Positions 23,947 through 31,489 of a stretch of 64,000 nucleotides of DNA are shown in pieces. A program made the position numbers and the translations under genes. The stretch is from CAVVFX01 sp963747535 (lineage in GTDB: Bacteria > Acidobacteriota > Terriglobia > Bryobacterales > Bryobacteraceae): the NCBI GenBank assembly GCA_963747535.1, contig CAVVFX010000015.1, forward strand, positions 124,001-188,000, written 5' to 3'. The notes under the pieces are model-generated. The model was given only the letters and a program-made list of their open reading frames with translations. It had not been told where the DNA came from and searched no databases. The first letter of the stretch is position 1. Every line of letters begins with the position of its first letter.

Positions 23947-24576
23947 TTACAATTGGATAATTCCGCGGCGAACTCCGATCGCAATAGCGTGGGTACGGTC
24001 TTTAGCGCCGAGTTTGTCCATAACGCGTTTGAGATGCACCTTTACCGTCTCCTCGGAAATGAACAGAAGCTCTGCGATATCGCGATTGCGATTACCTCCC
24101 GCTACATGGCTGAGCACCTCAACCTCCCGCGCAGTCAGATCCTCTTCGCTCATATGCTCGGCAAGGCTGGCGGCCACTTCGCGCTGAACGCGCTTCTTTC
24201 CCGCGTGCACCTGCCGGATCGTATCCACCAACTCTCTTGGAGGCATGCTTTTCAGGACGTATCCGCGAGCGCCGGCCTCGAGCGCGCGCTGAATCTCGAC
24301 GTCGCCATCAAAGGTCGTAAGCATGATGAACCGGGCCAGCGGGAAATCCGCCCGGATCGCAATCATGGCATCGATACCGCTCTGGTCCGGTAGTCTGAGG
24401 TCCATGAGCGTGACATCCGGCTGATACTCGCGATACTGCTGAATGGCTTCGATGCCGCTTGCCGCCTGCGACACCAGCAACATATCCGGCTCGTCGTTGA
24501 TCATGGCGGCGATTCCCTCTCGAAAAAGAGGATGGTCATCGACGCTGAGTACCCGGATGCGGGATTGATCGGTCAT
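23947..24576 (-). CDS. NarL/FixJ-type response regulator
   Basis: Transcription factor of 209 residues. Receiver domain: acidic pair in VLSVDDHPLF, phosphoacceptor D59 in VTLMDLRLPDQSG, Thr in IMLTTFDGD and Lys in GYVLKSMPP. Output domain: LuxR-type helix-turn-helix, LTAREVEVLSHVAGGNRNRD, IAELLFISEETVKVHLKRVM. The probable partner is the propeller sensor kinase at 25844-28906, whose HisKA_3 domain is the class that pairs with NarL regulators. The regulator is divergent from that cluster across about 180 bases, so it could control both directions (inference). Confidence 0.93.
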   Translation of the reverse strand: MTDQSRIRVLSVDDHPLFREGIAAMINDEPDMLLVSQAASGIEAIQQYREYQPDVTLMDLRLPDQSGIDAMIAIRADFPLARFIMLTTFDGDVEIQRALEAGARGYVLKSMPPRELVDTIRQVHAGKKRVQREVAASLAEHMSEEDLTAREVEVLSHVAGGNRNRDIAELLFISEETVKVHLKRVMDKLGAKDRTHAIAIGVRRGIIQL

Positions 24577-24756
24577 TCGGCGGTCTCTACTTCCTCAATA
24601 TTATCGGATCGCATCGTCAGATAGAATCCCCGGTTGTGGACCTCATTCGGCGTGTGCTACGCCTGCATATCGCCAGATGAAGAACACGCCACGAGGTGCC
24701 CTTTTTGATAGAGCCGTTTCCTGGGCTAAACTGTTTGAAAGAATTCAGCATTCCCT

Positions 24757-25887
24757 ATGCGTGACCTGGGCGATCCGCGAACCCGTCGCAACCTGGCGCT
24801 ACGAGGCCGCTCGATCCACTTGCGGCGTGCAGTTCCAAGCCTGTTCGTTTTGGTGCTCGCCTGCCTCTTGCCGGTCGGCTGTCGCTCTTCGCAAGCGGGC
24901 GCGACTCCTTCCATCAGCCTGACGAAGGTTCCCGTCAGCTCGCTCGGCGGACCGAACACACGCGGTTCCCTGGAGGGGCGCGCAACCGGCACAAAATCCG
25001 GCCAGCGGGTAGTGTTGTACGCAAAAAGCGGAGTCTGGTGGGTGCAGCCGACTGTCAAGGAGCCGTTCACACAAATCCAGGCGGATTCGACGTGGCGGAG
25101 TTTCACCCACCTGGGAACGGAGTACGCGGCTCTTCTGGTCGACCCGGATTTTGTGCCCCCTTCAACCATGAAAGCCTTGCCGGTAAAGGGCGCCGGCGTC
25201 GTGGCCGTGGCGAGCTTGCACGGGGAAGGATTCGTTCCCGCGCCGCCCGCTAAGACAGTCCATTTCAGCGGCTACGATTGGGAGGTTCGCCGGCTGCCGA
25301 GCAGGCGCGGCGGCAAATCGAATCCTTACGATCCGGCCAATGCATGGACCGATGAGCGAGGATTCCTCCATCTCCGCGTGACCCGGCAGAAGGATGATTG
25401 GGCATGCGCGGAGGTGCGGCTCATGCGCAGTCTCGGACAGGGCTTGTACCTGTTTTCGGTACGCGACGTATCCCAGCTGGATCCCGCCGCGGTAATGACT
25501 TTATATACCTGGGATGACGAGGCGAATGAACAGCATCACCGCGAACTGGATGTCGAGGTCAGCCAGTGGGGCGATCCGGCGAGTAAGAACGCTCAATATG
25601 TGATTCAGCCCTACTACGAGCCTTCGAATGTAGTGCGTTTCGAAGCTCCTGCCGGACCCCTGACCTTTTCGTTCCGCTGGGAACCAGGCAAAGTATCCTT
25701 CAGAACTTTCCGTGGTCACGGAACGGGCGCCAACTCCCGCTCGGTCTCGGAGCATGTTTTCACTTCCGGTGTTCCCTCTCCCGGCGGCGAATCGGTTCTT
25801 CTGAATTTGTACGCTTTTGGCAATACCAGGATTCCCATGCGAGATGGGGCCGAGGTCGTTATTGAAAAGTTTGAGTACCTTCCGTAG
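24757..25887 (+). CDS. lipoprotein with GH16-like (concanavalin fold) domain
   Basis: Protein of 376 residues. FVLVLACLLPVGC is a lipoprotein signal with lipobox LPVGC, so the mature protein is probably lipid-anchored. Residues of about 150-375 look like a jelly-roll: WEVRRLPSRRGGKSNPYDPA, NAWTDERGFLHLRVTR, ACAEVRLMRSLGQGLYLFSV, then ELDVEVSQWGD, which fits the catalytic E-x-D-x-E strand of glycoside hydrolase family 16, and LTFSFRWEPGKVSFRTF. The fold assignment is fairly good; activity on a beta-glucan or galactan is inference. The 3' end overlaps the sensor kinase start by 44 bases. Confidence 0.65.
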   Translation: MRDLGDPRTRRNLALRGRSIHLRRAVPSLFVLVLACLLPVGCRSSQAGATPSISLTKVPVSSLGGPNTRGSLEGRATGTKSGQRVVLYAKSGVWWVQPTVKEPFTQIQADSTWRSFTHLGTEYAALLVDPDFVPPSTMKALPVKGAGVVAVASLHGEGFVPAPPAKTVHFSGYDWEVRRLPSRRGGKSNPYDPANAWTDERGFLHLRVTRQKDDWACAEVRLMRSLGQGLYLFSVRDVSQLDPAAVMTLYTWDDEANEQHHRELDVEVSQWGDPASKNAQYVIQPYYEPSNVVRFEAPAGPLTFSFRWEPGKVSFRTFRGHGTGANSRSVSEHVFTSGVPSPGGESVLLNLYAFGNTRIPMRDGAEVVIEKFEYLP

Positions 25888-28800
25888 TGCGCCGGTTCTC
25901 GCCGCGGTCGCGATGGTCTGTCTCGCCGGAAGTGCGTGCGCGCTCGATCCCGGTCGGGCCATGTCTCAATATGTTCGCCATCGTTGGGGTCCCGAGAACG
26001 GATTTCCTGCGGGACCGGTTTCGGCCATCACTCAGACCACAGACGGCTATCTCTGGATCGGAACCGATGCAGGCCTGGTCCGTTTCGACGGATCGACCTT
26101 CAACCTGGTGCGGGACTCGGGACCGGCGGGCTACTCTATCGATCGTATTCTGGGTTTGACCGCGGATCGTGACGGAAACCTGTGGGTCCGGATCCCCGAG
26201 CCGACTTTACTCCGCTACCGCGATGGAGCATTCACGTATTCGTCTCCCGATCCTCACTATGAGGCGCGGGTGACTGCGACTACCCGCACGCACGACGGAG
26301 AACTTCTGCTGGCGAGCAGGAGGAACGGTGCGGAAGTTCTTCGCGCGTCGAAATTCGAGACCCTGGCGACCGCTGCGGCCCTGCCTCGTTCTCCCGTTAC
26401 TTCCATCGCTGAGACAGCCACCGACGACGTGTGGCTGGGCACCCGGGACGAAGGGCTCATCCATCTGCATGGGCAGCAGGTTTCAACCATCAGGAAAGGC
26501 CTGGCTGACCTCGCGATCAACTGTCTGCTCCCTGCCGGAAACGGCGGACTTTGGATTGGCACCAACCGCGGAATGTTTCGCTTGAGCGACCTCGAAATCA
26601 CACAATCCGGGGTGCCCTCCACGCTCATTCACGAAGGAGTTCTGGCGATGACCCGTGATCGCGATTCGAACATCTGGATCGGAACGGCTGAGCTCGGGCT
26701 GCTCCGCCTGAACGCAAAGGGTCTCGCTTCCTTCGCGGAACCGGACCGTGTTCCCGGCGGCGCAGCAACCGCCGTGTTTGAAGATCGCGAAGGGAATCTC
26801 TGGACCGGAACCGCGAACGGGATCGAGCGGCTTAGTGAAGGTGCGTTTGTCACCTGGGCCGCGCCGCAAGAATTGCCTCCGGAAAACGATGGGCCGATCT
26901 ATGCCGATTCGCGCGGCCGCATCTGGTGGGGTCCTGACACCGGCGGCCTGTACTGGTTAAGCGACGGCAAAATCGGACGTGTGACCGAAGCTGGTCTGGG
27001 GGAAGACGTGGTCTACTCGATCGCCGGCAGCGAAGGTGAATTGTGGCTGGGGCGGCAACATGGGGGACTGACCCATCTGCAGCCGGAAGGAGGCTCTTTC
27101 CAGGCCGAGACCTACACCCAAAGGGAGGGTCTGGCGCAGAACAGCATTTCCGCGGTGCATCGTGCTCGCGACGGCACGGTGTGGGCCGGAACCCTGAATG
27201 CGGGTGTTAGCCGGATTCGCGGCCGGGAATTCAAGACTTTCACCAGTCAGAATGGTCTGGCAGCGGATACGGTTACTTCGATTTTCGAAGGATCCGACGG
27301 AACGATGTGGTTCGGTACTGCCGGTGGTTTGAGCCGGTTCGCAGGGGACCGCTGGCAGTCTTATGGACTCCAGGACGGCTTGCCGTCCGAGAACGTGAAC
27401 TGTCTTATCGAGGATTCGGCCGGGGTTCTTTGGGTCGGAACTCTAAGTGGAATCGCCGTGGTTCGGTCCGGTCATATTTCTAGACCCTTGCGCTTGCCGC
27501 CGGCGCTTCGCGAGGAGATCTTCGGACTCGCGGAAGATAGGACCGGTTCGCTGTGGGTCGCCACTTCCAATCACATACTCCGTGTCGTGCGTGCGAAGCT
27601 TCTGGATGGCACGCTAGCCGATGGAGATCTTCGCGAGTATGGACTTACCGATGGCCTGCCCGGCGTTCGGGGCGTCAAGCGCCACCGGCCCGTAGCAGTC
27701 GACCCGGTGGGTCGCGTCTGGATGTCGATGCCTCGCGGCATTTCCGTGATCGATCCGGCCAGGGTGACAGGAAATTCGGTACCCACCATCGTCCACGTCC
27801 GGGGCGTTTCAGCGGATAACAGCCCGCTCAACCTGGGCGGTAAACCGCACATACCCGCAGGCAGCCGGACGATTGTGATCGGCTATGCGGGGCTGAATCT
27901 CTCGGCTCCCGATCGTATTCGATATAAAACGAAGCTCGACGGATCCGATCATGGCTGGAATAGCCCCGTTGCGGCCAACGAAGCTGTCTACACCAACCTG
28001 GGTCCAGGCTCATATCGTTTCCATGTGCTGGCGAGCGACCCGGATGGCGTCTGGAACGGCGCGGAAGCAACCCTCGCCTTCGAGTTCGATCCGGCGTTCT
28101 GGCAGACATGGTGGTTCCGTCTCGGCGCCGCGCTGGCTTCGGCATTTGCCATCGTCGCACTTTATCGCTCGCGGCTGCGACGTCTGACCGAGCAACTCAG
28201 CTCGCGTTTTGAAGAGCGGCTCGCGGAGCGGACACGAATCGCACAGGAACTCCATGACACTCTGCTGCAGGGCGTACTCAGCGCCTCGCTGCAACTACAC
28301 CTGGTGGCGGACCGCTTGCCCCCGGACTCCAAGGTCGGGGATCGGGTTAACCGGATTCTCCAGTTAATGGCCCAGGTAGTTAGCGAGGGTCGGAATGCGG
28401 TTAAAGGTTTGCGTCTGGCTCCCACAGAATCCCTGGACATCGAGCAGGAATTTTCCCGCATTCAGGGGGAACTCGGTATCGGCGATGGAGAAGAAGTCGC
28501 ATTCCGTGTGATTGTCGAAGGATCTCGCCGTCCTCTGCATCCGATCCTGCGCGATGAGGCGTTGCGTATCGGCAGGGAGGCCGTAATCAACGCCTTTCGA
28601 CACGCGCACGCCACCTCGATCGAGGTGGAACTCGAATACGCCGCACGTCAGTTCCGGGTACTCGTCCGCGACAATGGTCTTGGCATCGATCCCGAAGTAC
28701 TGCGGTCTGGCCGGGAGGGACACTGGGGTCTGCCCGGGATGCGTGAGCGGGCCGACCAGATTGGCGCGCGGCTACGTGTTCGGAGCCGGGACAAAATGGG

Positions 28801-28906
28801 CGCCGAAGTCGAGTTGTCGATCCCCGGCCACATCGCCTTCCGCGTTGTGGCACCGAATCAACCGCGGCGATGGTTCGCTAACCGGCACGCCAGGCGAGAT
28901 AAATAA
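25844..28906 (+). CDS. hybrid-type sensor: periplasmic two-propeller, Y_Y_Y domain, HisKA_3 histidine kinase
   Basis: Sensor kinase of about 1020 residues. Start chosen at ATG 25844; a TTG at 25862 would give an equally good signal peptide, SAPVLAAVAMVCLAGSACA. The periplasmic part is a string of Reg_prop blades (DGYLWIGTDAGLVRFDG, DSNIWIGTAELGLLRL, DGTMWFGTAGGLSRFAG), about 13-14 in all, followed by a Y_Y_Y domain. One membrane segment lies near 758-778. The phosphoacceptor His is about residue 804 in IAQELHDTLLQG; the ATPase domain has the N-box EAVINAFRHAHA, DNGLGIDP and GHWGLPGMRERA. Propeller sensors of this kind often detect glycan fragments, consistent with the overlapping GH16-like gene. 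Confidence 0.93.
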   Translation: MGPRSLLKSLSTFRSAPVLAAVAMVCLAGSACALDPGRAMSQYVRHRWGPENGFPAGPVSAITQTTDGYLWIGTDAGLVRFDGSTFNLVRDSGPAGYSIDRILGLTADRDGNLWVRIPEPTLLRYRDGAFTYSSPDPHYEARVTATTRTHDGELLLASRRNGAEVLRASKFETLATAAALPRSPVTSIAETATDDVWLGTRDEGLIHLHGQQVSTIRKGLADLAINCLLPAGNGGLWIGTNRGMFRLSDLEITQSGVPSTLIHEGVLAMTRDRDSNIWIGTAELGLLRLNAKGLASFAEPDRVPGGAATAVFEDREGNLWTGTANGIERLSEGAFVTWAAPQELPPENDGPIYADSRGRIWWGPDTGGLYWLSDGKIGRVTEAGLGEDVVYSIAGSEGELWLGRQHGGLTHLQPEGGSFQAETYTQREGLAQNSISAVHRARDGTVWAGTLNAGVSRIRGREFKTFTSQNGLAADTVTSIFEGSDGTMWFGTAGGLSRFAGDRWQSYGLQDGLPSENVNCLIEDSAGVLWVGTLSGIAVVRSGHISRPLRLPPALREEIFGLAEDRTGSLWVATSNHILRVVRAKLLDGTLADGDLREYGLTDGLPGVRGVKRHRPVAVDPVGRVWMSMPRGISVIDPARVTGNSVPTIVHVRGVSADNSPLNLGGKPHIPAGSRTIVIGYAGLNLSAPDRIRYKTKLDGSDHGWNSPVAANEAVYTNLGPGSYRFHVLASDPDGVWNGAEATLAFEFDPAFWQTWWFRLGAALASAFAIVALYRSRLRRLTEQLSSRFEERLAERTRIAQELHDTLLQGVLSASLQLHLVADRLPPDSKVGDRVNRILQLMAQVVSEGRNAVKGLRLAPTESLDIEQEFSRIQGELGIGDGEEVAFRVIVEGSRRPLHPILRDEALRIGREAVINAFRHAHATSIEVELEYAARQFRVLVRDNGLGIDPEVLRSGREGHWGLPGMRERADQIGARLRVRSRDKMGAEVELSIPGHIAFRVVAPNQPRRWFANRHARRDK

Positions 28907-29105
28907 GTGACGACAGCCGCGGCATCAGAGTAGCTTGCGTTAACCCTAATGCTGGTCACTTAACGGATGGAGCCCTCAAAAGTCCCGGTGCGTGCCCACG
29001 GAAACGAAGGAAAGAGCGGCCAAAGACTTCCATATTGTACTTCCACCGGTAGGCGTTACACGGCCAAAAGCCGCATTGCGCGGACTACCGGCTACAAGAT
29101 GACTT

Positions 29106-29321
29106 GTGGAGAACTGGAGAGAGCACATAGCGGTCGGTCCAAATGTGTGCCACGGCAAAGCAGGCATCCGAGGGACCAGAATCATGGTGTCTGTCATCCT
29201 CGACAACATTGCTGCCCACATGGACCGTGCTGAAATCTTCGTGGCAGAATTTTTTTCGACCGGGCTTGACTTGTCTAAGACTGAAGGGTTGAGACTGAGG
29301 GAAGAGCGATGCTTTCAGTAA
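29106..29321 (+). pseudogene. DUF433 antitoxin-like fragment
   Basis: The stretch NVCHGKAGIRGTRIMVSVIL, DNIAAHMDRAEI matches the start of DUF433 proteins, whose typical text is a D/N-x-x-x-C-GK-x-x-I-x-GTRI core. After AEI the family pattern (a Pro and Leu-Thr motif, then a helix) is absent; the frame continues into unrelated sequence and overlaps the MerR start. DUF433 is usually the antitoxin partner of a PIN-like toxin (DUF5615), and none is present here. It is probably a remnant. Confidence 0.55.
29266..29308 (+). promoter_or_regulatory. possible promoter/operator of the MerR regulator
   Basis: TTGACT at 29266-29271 could be a -35; no clear -10 was found. GTCT and AGAC flank the interval that follows, which might be a MerR operator. 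Weak evidence. GGGAAGAGCGATG supplies a purine-rich ribosome site. Confidence 0.3.
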
Positions 29322-29839
29322 CGCAACTTGCGCGCGCCTGCGGCTTGAGCCGCACCACCGTGTTGTATTACGAGTCCTTAGGGCTGCTACCCGCCCCGCC
29401 GCGCAGCCAGGGCAACTACCGGCAGTTTGGCGAAGAACACTTGAGCCGTCTGCGACAGATCTGTTGCTACCGGAGCGCCGGTCTGAAATTGGCGGACGTT
29501 CGAACTCTTCTCGCCGAGCCAAAACGGGCGGAGGCAACCGCAGTCCTCAAACGACGACTGGCGGAGATCGGAGTAGAGGTCGAGCGGCTCAAGGAGCACC
29601 AGCGCGCCATTTTTCGCTTGCTGGAGCACCGAACTACCTTCGTCAGGAGAAAAGACATGAACAAGGAGAAGTGGGTTGCCATCATGAAGGCCGCGGGCTT
29701 CGCGGACGACGACATGCGAAAGTGGCACAGGGAATTCGAGCGGGCGGCGCCTGAGGACCACCAGGAATTCCTGGAGTATCTGAAGATTCCGAAGCCGGAG
29801 ATTGAGCGGATCCGGGCCTGGTCGAGGGACGCAGCCTAG
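29309..29839 (+). CDS. MerR-family transcriptional regulator
   Basis: Regulator of 176 residues. The N-terminal winged helix is clear: LSVTQLARACGLSRTTVLYY, ESLGLLPAPPRSQGNYRQF and RLRQICCYRSAGLKLADVRT. A dimerising helix follows (AVLKRRLAEIGVEVERLKEH). The C-terminal 65 residues (DMNKEKWVAIMKAAGFADDD, MRKWHREFERAAPEDHQEFL) form a small effector domain found in some MerR proteins, with no metal-binding cysteines, so an organic ligand or protein partner is more likely than a metal. No target gene is apparent nearby; it probably regulates itself. Confidence 0.9.
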   Translation: MLSVTQLARACGLSRTTVLYYESLGLLPAPPRSQGNYRQFGEEHLSRLRQICCYRSAGLKLADVRTLLAEPKRAEATAVLKRRLAEIGVEVERLKEHQRAIFRLLEHRTTFVRRKDMNKEKWVAIMKAAGFADDDMRKWHREFERAAPEDHQEFLEYLKIPKPEIERIRAWSRDAA

Positions 29840-29990
29840 TCTAGAAAGTCTCTCCACCGCGCGAGAGCAGGCGAAGCAAGCTGGCCTTGGGCCTGCGTCG
29901 ACTTCTGCCACTGTGCTGGTACCTACTTGCAAAAATTGCCATTACGGAAACCGCTTGCTTAACGGGCGCGGCTCAGCAACGACTTCCGAC

Positions 29991-30013
29991 CCGCGACCGT
30001 CAGGGGGTGGTTA
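29991..30013 (+). repeat. C-family short repeat
   Basis: CCGCGACCGTCAGGGGGTGG followed by TTA. Lies between the convergent MerR and DUF1501 genes. It matches the copies at 23890 and 51443 at most positions. Confidence 0.55.
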
Positions 30014-30040
30014 CGTGAACTTTTGCGACGTGGCACTAGA

Positions 30041-31486
30041 TCAGACGAACAACTTATCGATCACCTGGCCCGCCACATCGGTCAAACGAAAATTGCGTCC
30101 CTGGAACCGGAATGTCAGCTTAGTGTGCTCCAGGCCTAACAAATGCAGCATCGTCGCGTGCAGGTCGTGAACGTCCATGCGGTCGCCGGTCGGAGAGAAC
30201 CCGAACTCATCCGTGGACCCAATCGTCATTCCAGGCTTGACCCCGCCGCCGGCCATCCACAACGTGTACGCATCGATGTGATGATTGCGGCCCGCCTTGC
30301 CCGACTCGCGCACCTCACCCATCGGGGTGCGCCCGAACTCACCACCCCAGACCACCAGGGTATTTTCGAGGAGACCGCGCTGCTTCAGATCGCGGATCAG
30401 CGCGGCGGTCGGCTGATCGATCTCGCGCGTCACCTGATCGAGCGGCTGCCCCAAGTCCGCATGGTGATCCCAATCGGTGTGATAAAGCTGCACGAAGCGC
30501 ACTCCGCGCTCCACCAGGCGCCGGGCCAGCAGGCAATTGTTGGCATAACTCGCCTTTCCCGGCTCGACGCCGTACATGTCGAGAGTTTGCTTCGACTCCT
30601 TGGCGAAATCGATCAGTTCCGGGCCGCTCGTCTGCATCCGGTACGCCATCTCGTAAGAAGAAATGCGCGTCATGATCTCGGGATCACCCGATTCCGCGAG
30701 TTCTGCGAGGTTCAGATCGCGAATGGTCTGAATGGTCTCCTGCTGTTGCTCGGTCGAGATCCCCTTCGGACGGGAGAGATCGAGGATCGGATCGCCGCCC
30801 GAGCGGAACGGAACCCCCTGATAAGACGTCGGAAGAAATCCGCCGGACCACAAGGCGGCGCCGCCGCGTGGGCCGCGCGGACCCGATTGCAGCACGACAA
30901 AACCCGGCAGATCCGCCGACTCGCTCCCGATCCCGTACGTGATCCACGAACCCATGCTCGGACGCCCGAAACGCGTCGATCCAGTATTGATGAAGCACTT
31001 CGCAGGGCCGTGATTAAAGTTTTCGGCCGCCACGCCTTTCAGGAACGTGATATCGTCCGCGACACCCGCGATGTGCGGCAGTAGCTCGGAAAGCCACGCG
31101 CCAGACTGGCCATATTGTTTGAACGCCCGCGTGGTACCGAGCAACTTCGGGCGTTCTTTCGCGAATGTGTCCATGAAAGCGAATCGTTTGCCCGCCATGA
31201 GCGAGTCCGGAACGGGCTGATTGTGATATTTCTGCAGTTGCGGTTTGTAATCGTAGAGTTCGAGCTGGCTGGGCGCTCCCGCCATAAACAAGTAGATGAC
31301 GTTCTTCGCCTTCGCCGGAAAGTTGCCCGGCTTCGGCTGCATCGGGTTGTTCGATTTCGCTGCATCAGCCCGCACGATCCCGTCGGACAGTAACGAGAGA
31401 AGTCCGAGTTTGCCAAGCCCGAGTCCGCATCGGGCGAAGAAATGTCTGCGCGTTTCGGCTTGCAGTAAGAGCTCTTCCTGGGTCAT
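30041..31486 (-). CDS. DUF1501 family protein
   Basis: Protein of 481 residues typical of Planctomycetes and Acidobacteria, where it follows a DUF1549/DUF1553 cytochrome gene. The N-terminus ETRRHFFARCGLGLGKLGLL is Tat-like. The body has the sulfatase/phosphatase-like fold marks of the family: YLFMAGAPSQLELYDYKPQL, LLPHIAGVADDITFLKGVAA, WITYGIGSESADLPGFVVLQ, YHTDWDHHADLGQPL and VVWGGEFGRTPMGEVRESGK with GRNHH close behind. The biochemical role is unknown; a link to polysaccharide degradation has been suggested for the pair. Only three bases separate it from the cytochrome gene, so they form an operon. Confidence 0.9.
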   Translation of the reverse strand: MTQEELLLQAETRRHFFARCGLGLGKLGLLSLLSDGIVRADAAKSNNPMQPKPGNFPAKAKNVIYLFMAGAPSQLELYDYKPQLQKYHNQPVPDSLMAGKRFAFMDTFAKERPKLLGTTRAFKQYGQSGAWLSELLPHIAGVADDITFLKGVAAENFNHGPAKCFINTGSTRFGRPSMGSWITYGIGSESADLPGFVVLQSGPRGPRGGAALWSGGFLPTSYQGVPFRSGGDPILDLSRPKGISTEQQQETIQTIRDLNLAELAESGDPEIMTRISSYEMAYRMQTSGPELIDFAKESKQTLDMYGVEPGKASYANNCLLARRLVERGVRFVQLYHTDWDHHADLGQPLDQVTREIDQPTAALIRDLKQRGLLENTLVVWGGEFGRTPMGEVRESGKAGRNHHIDAYTLWMAGGGVKPGMTIGSTDEFGFSPTGDRMDVHDLHATMLHLLGLEHTKLTFRFQGRNFRLTDVAGQVIDKLFV

Positions 31487-31489
31487 GTC

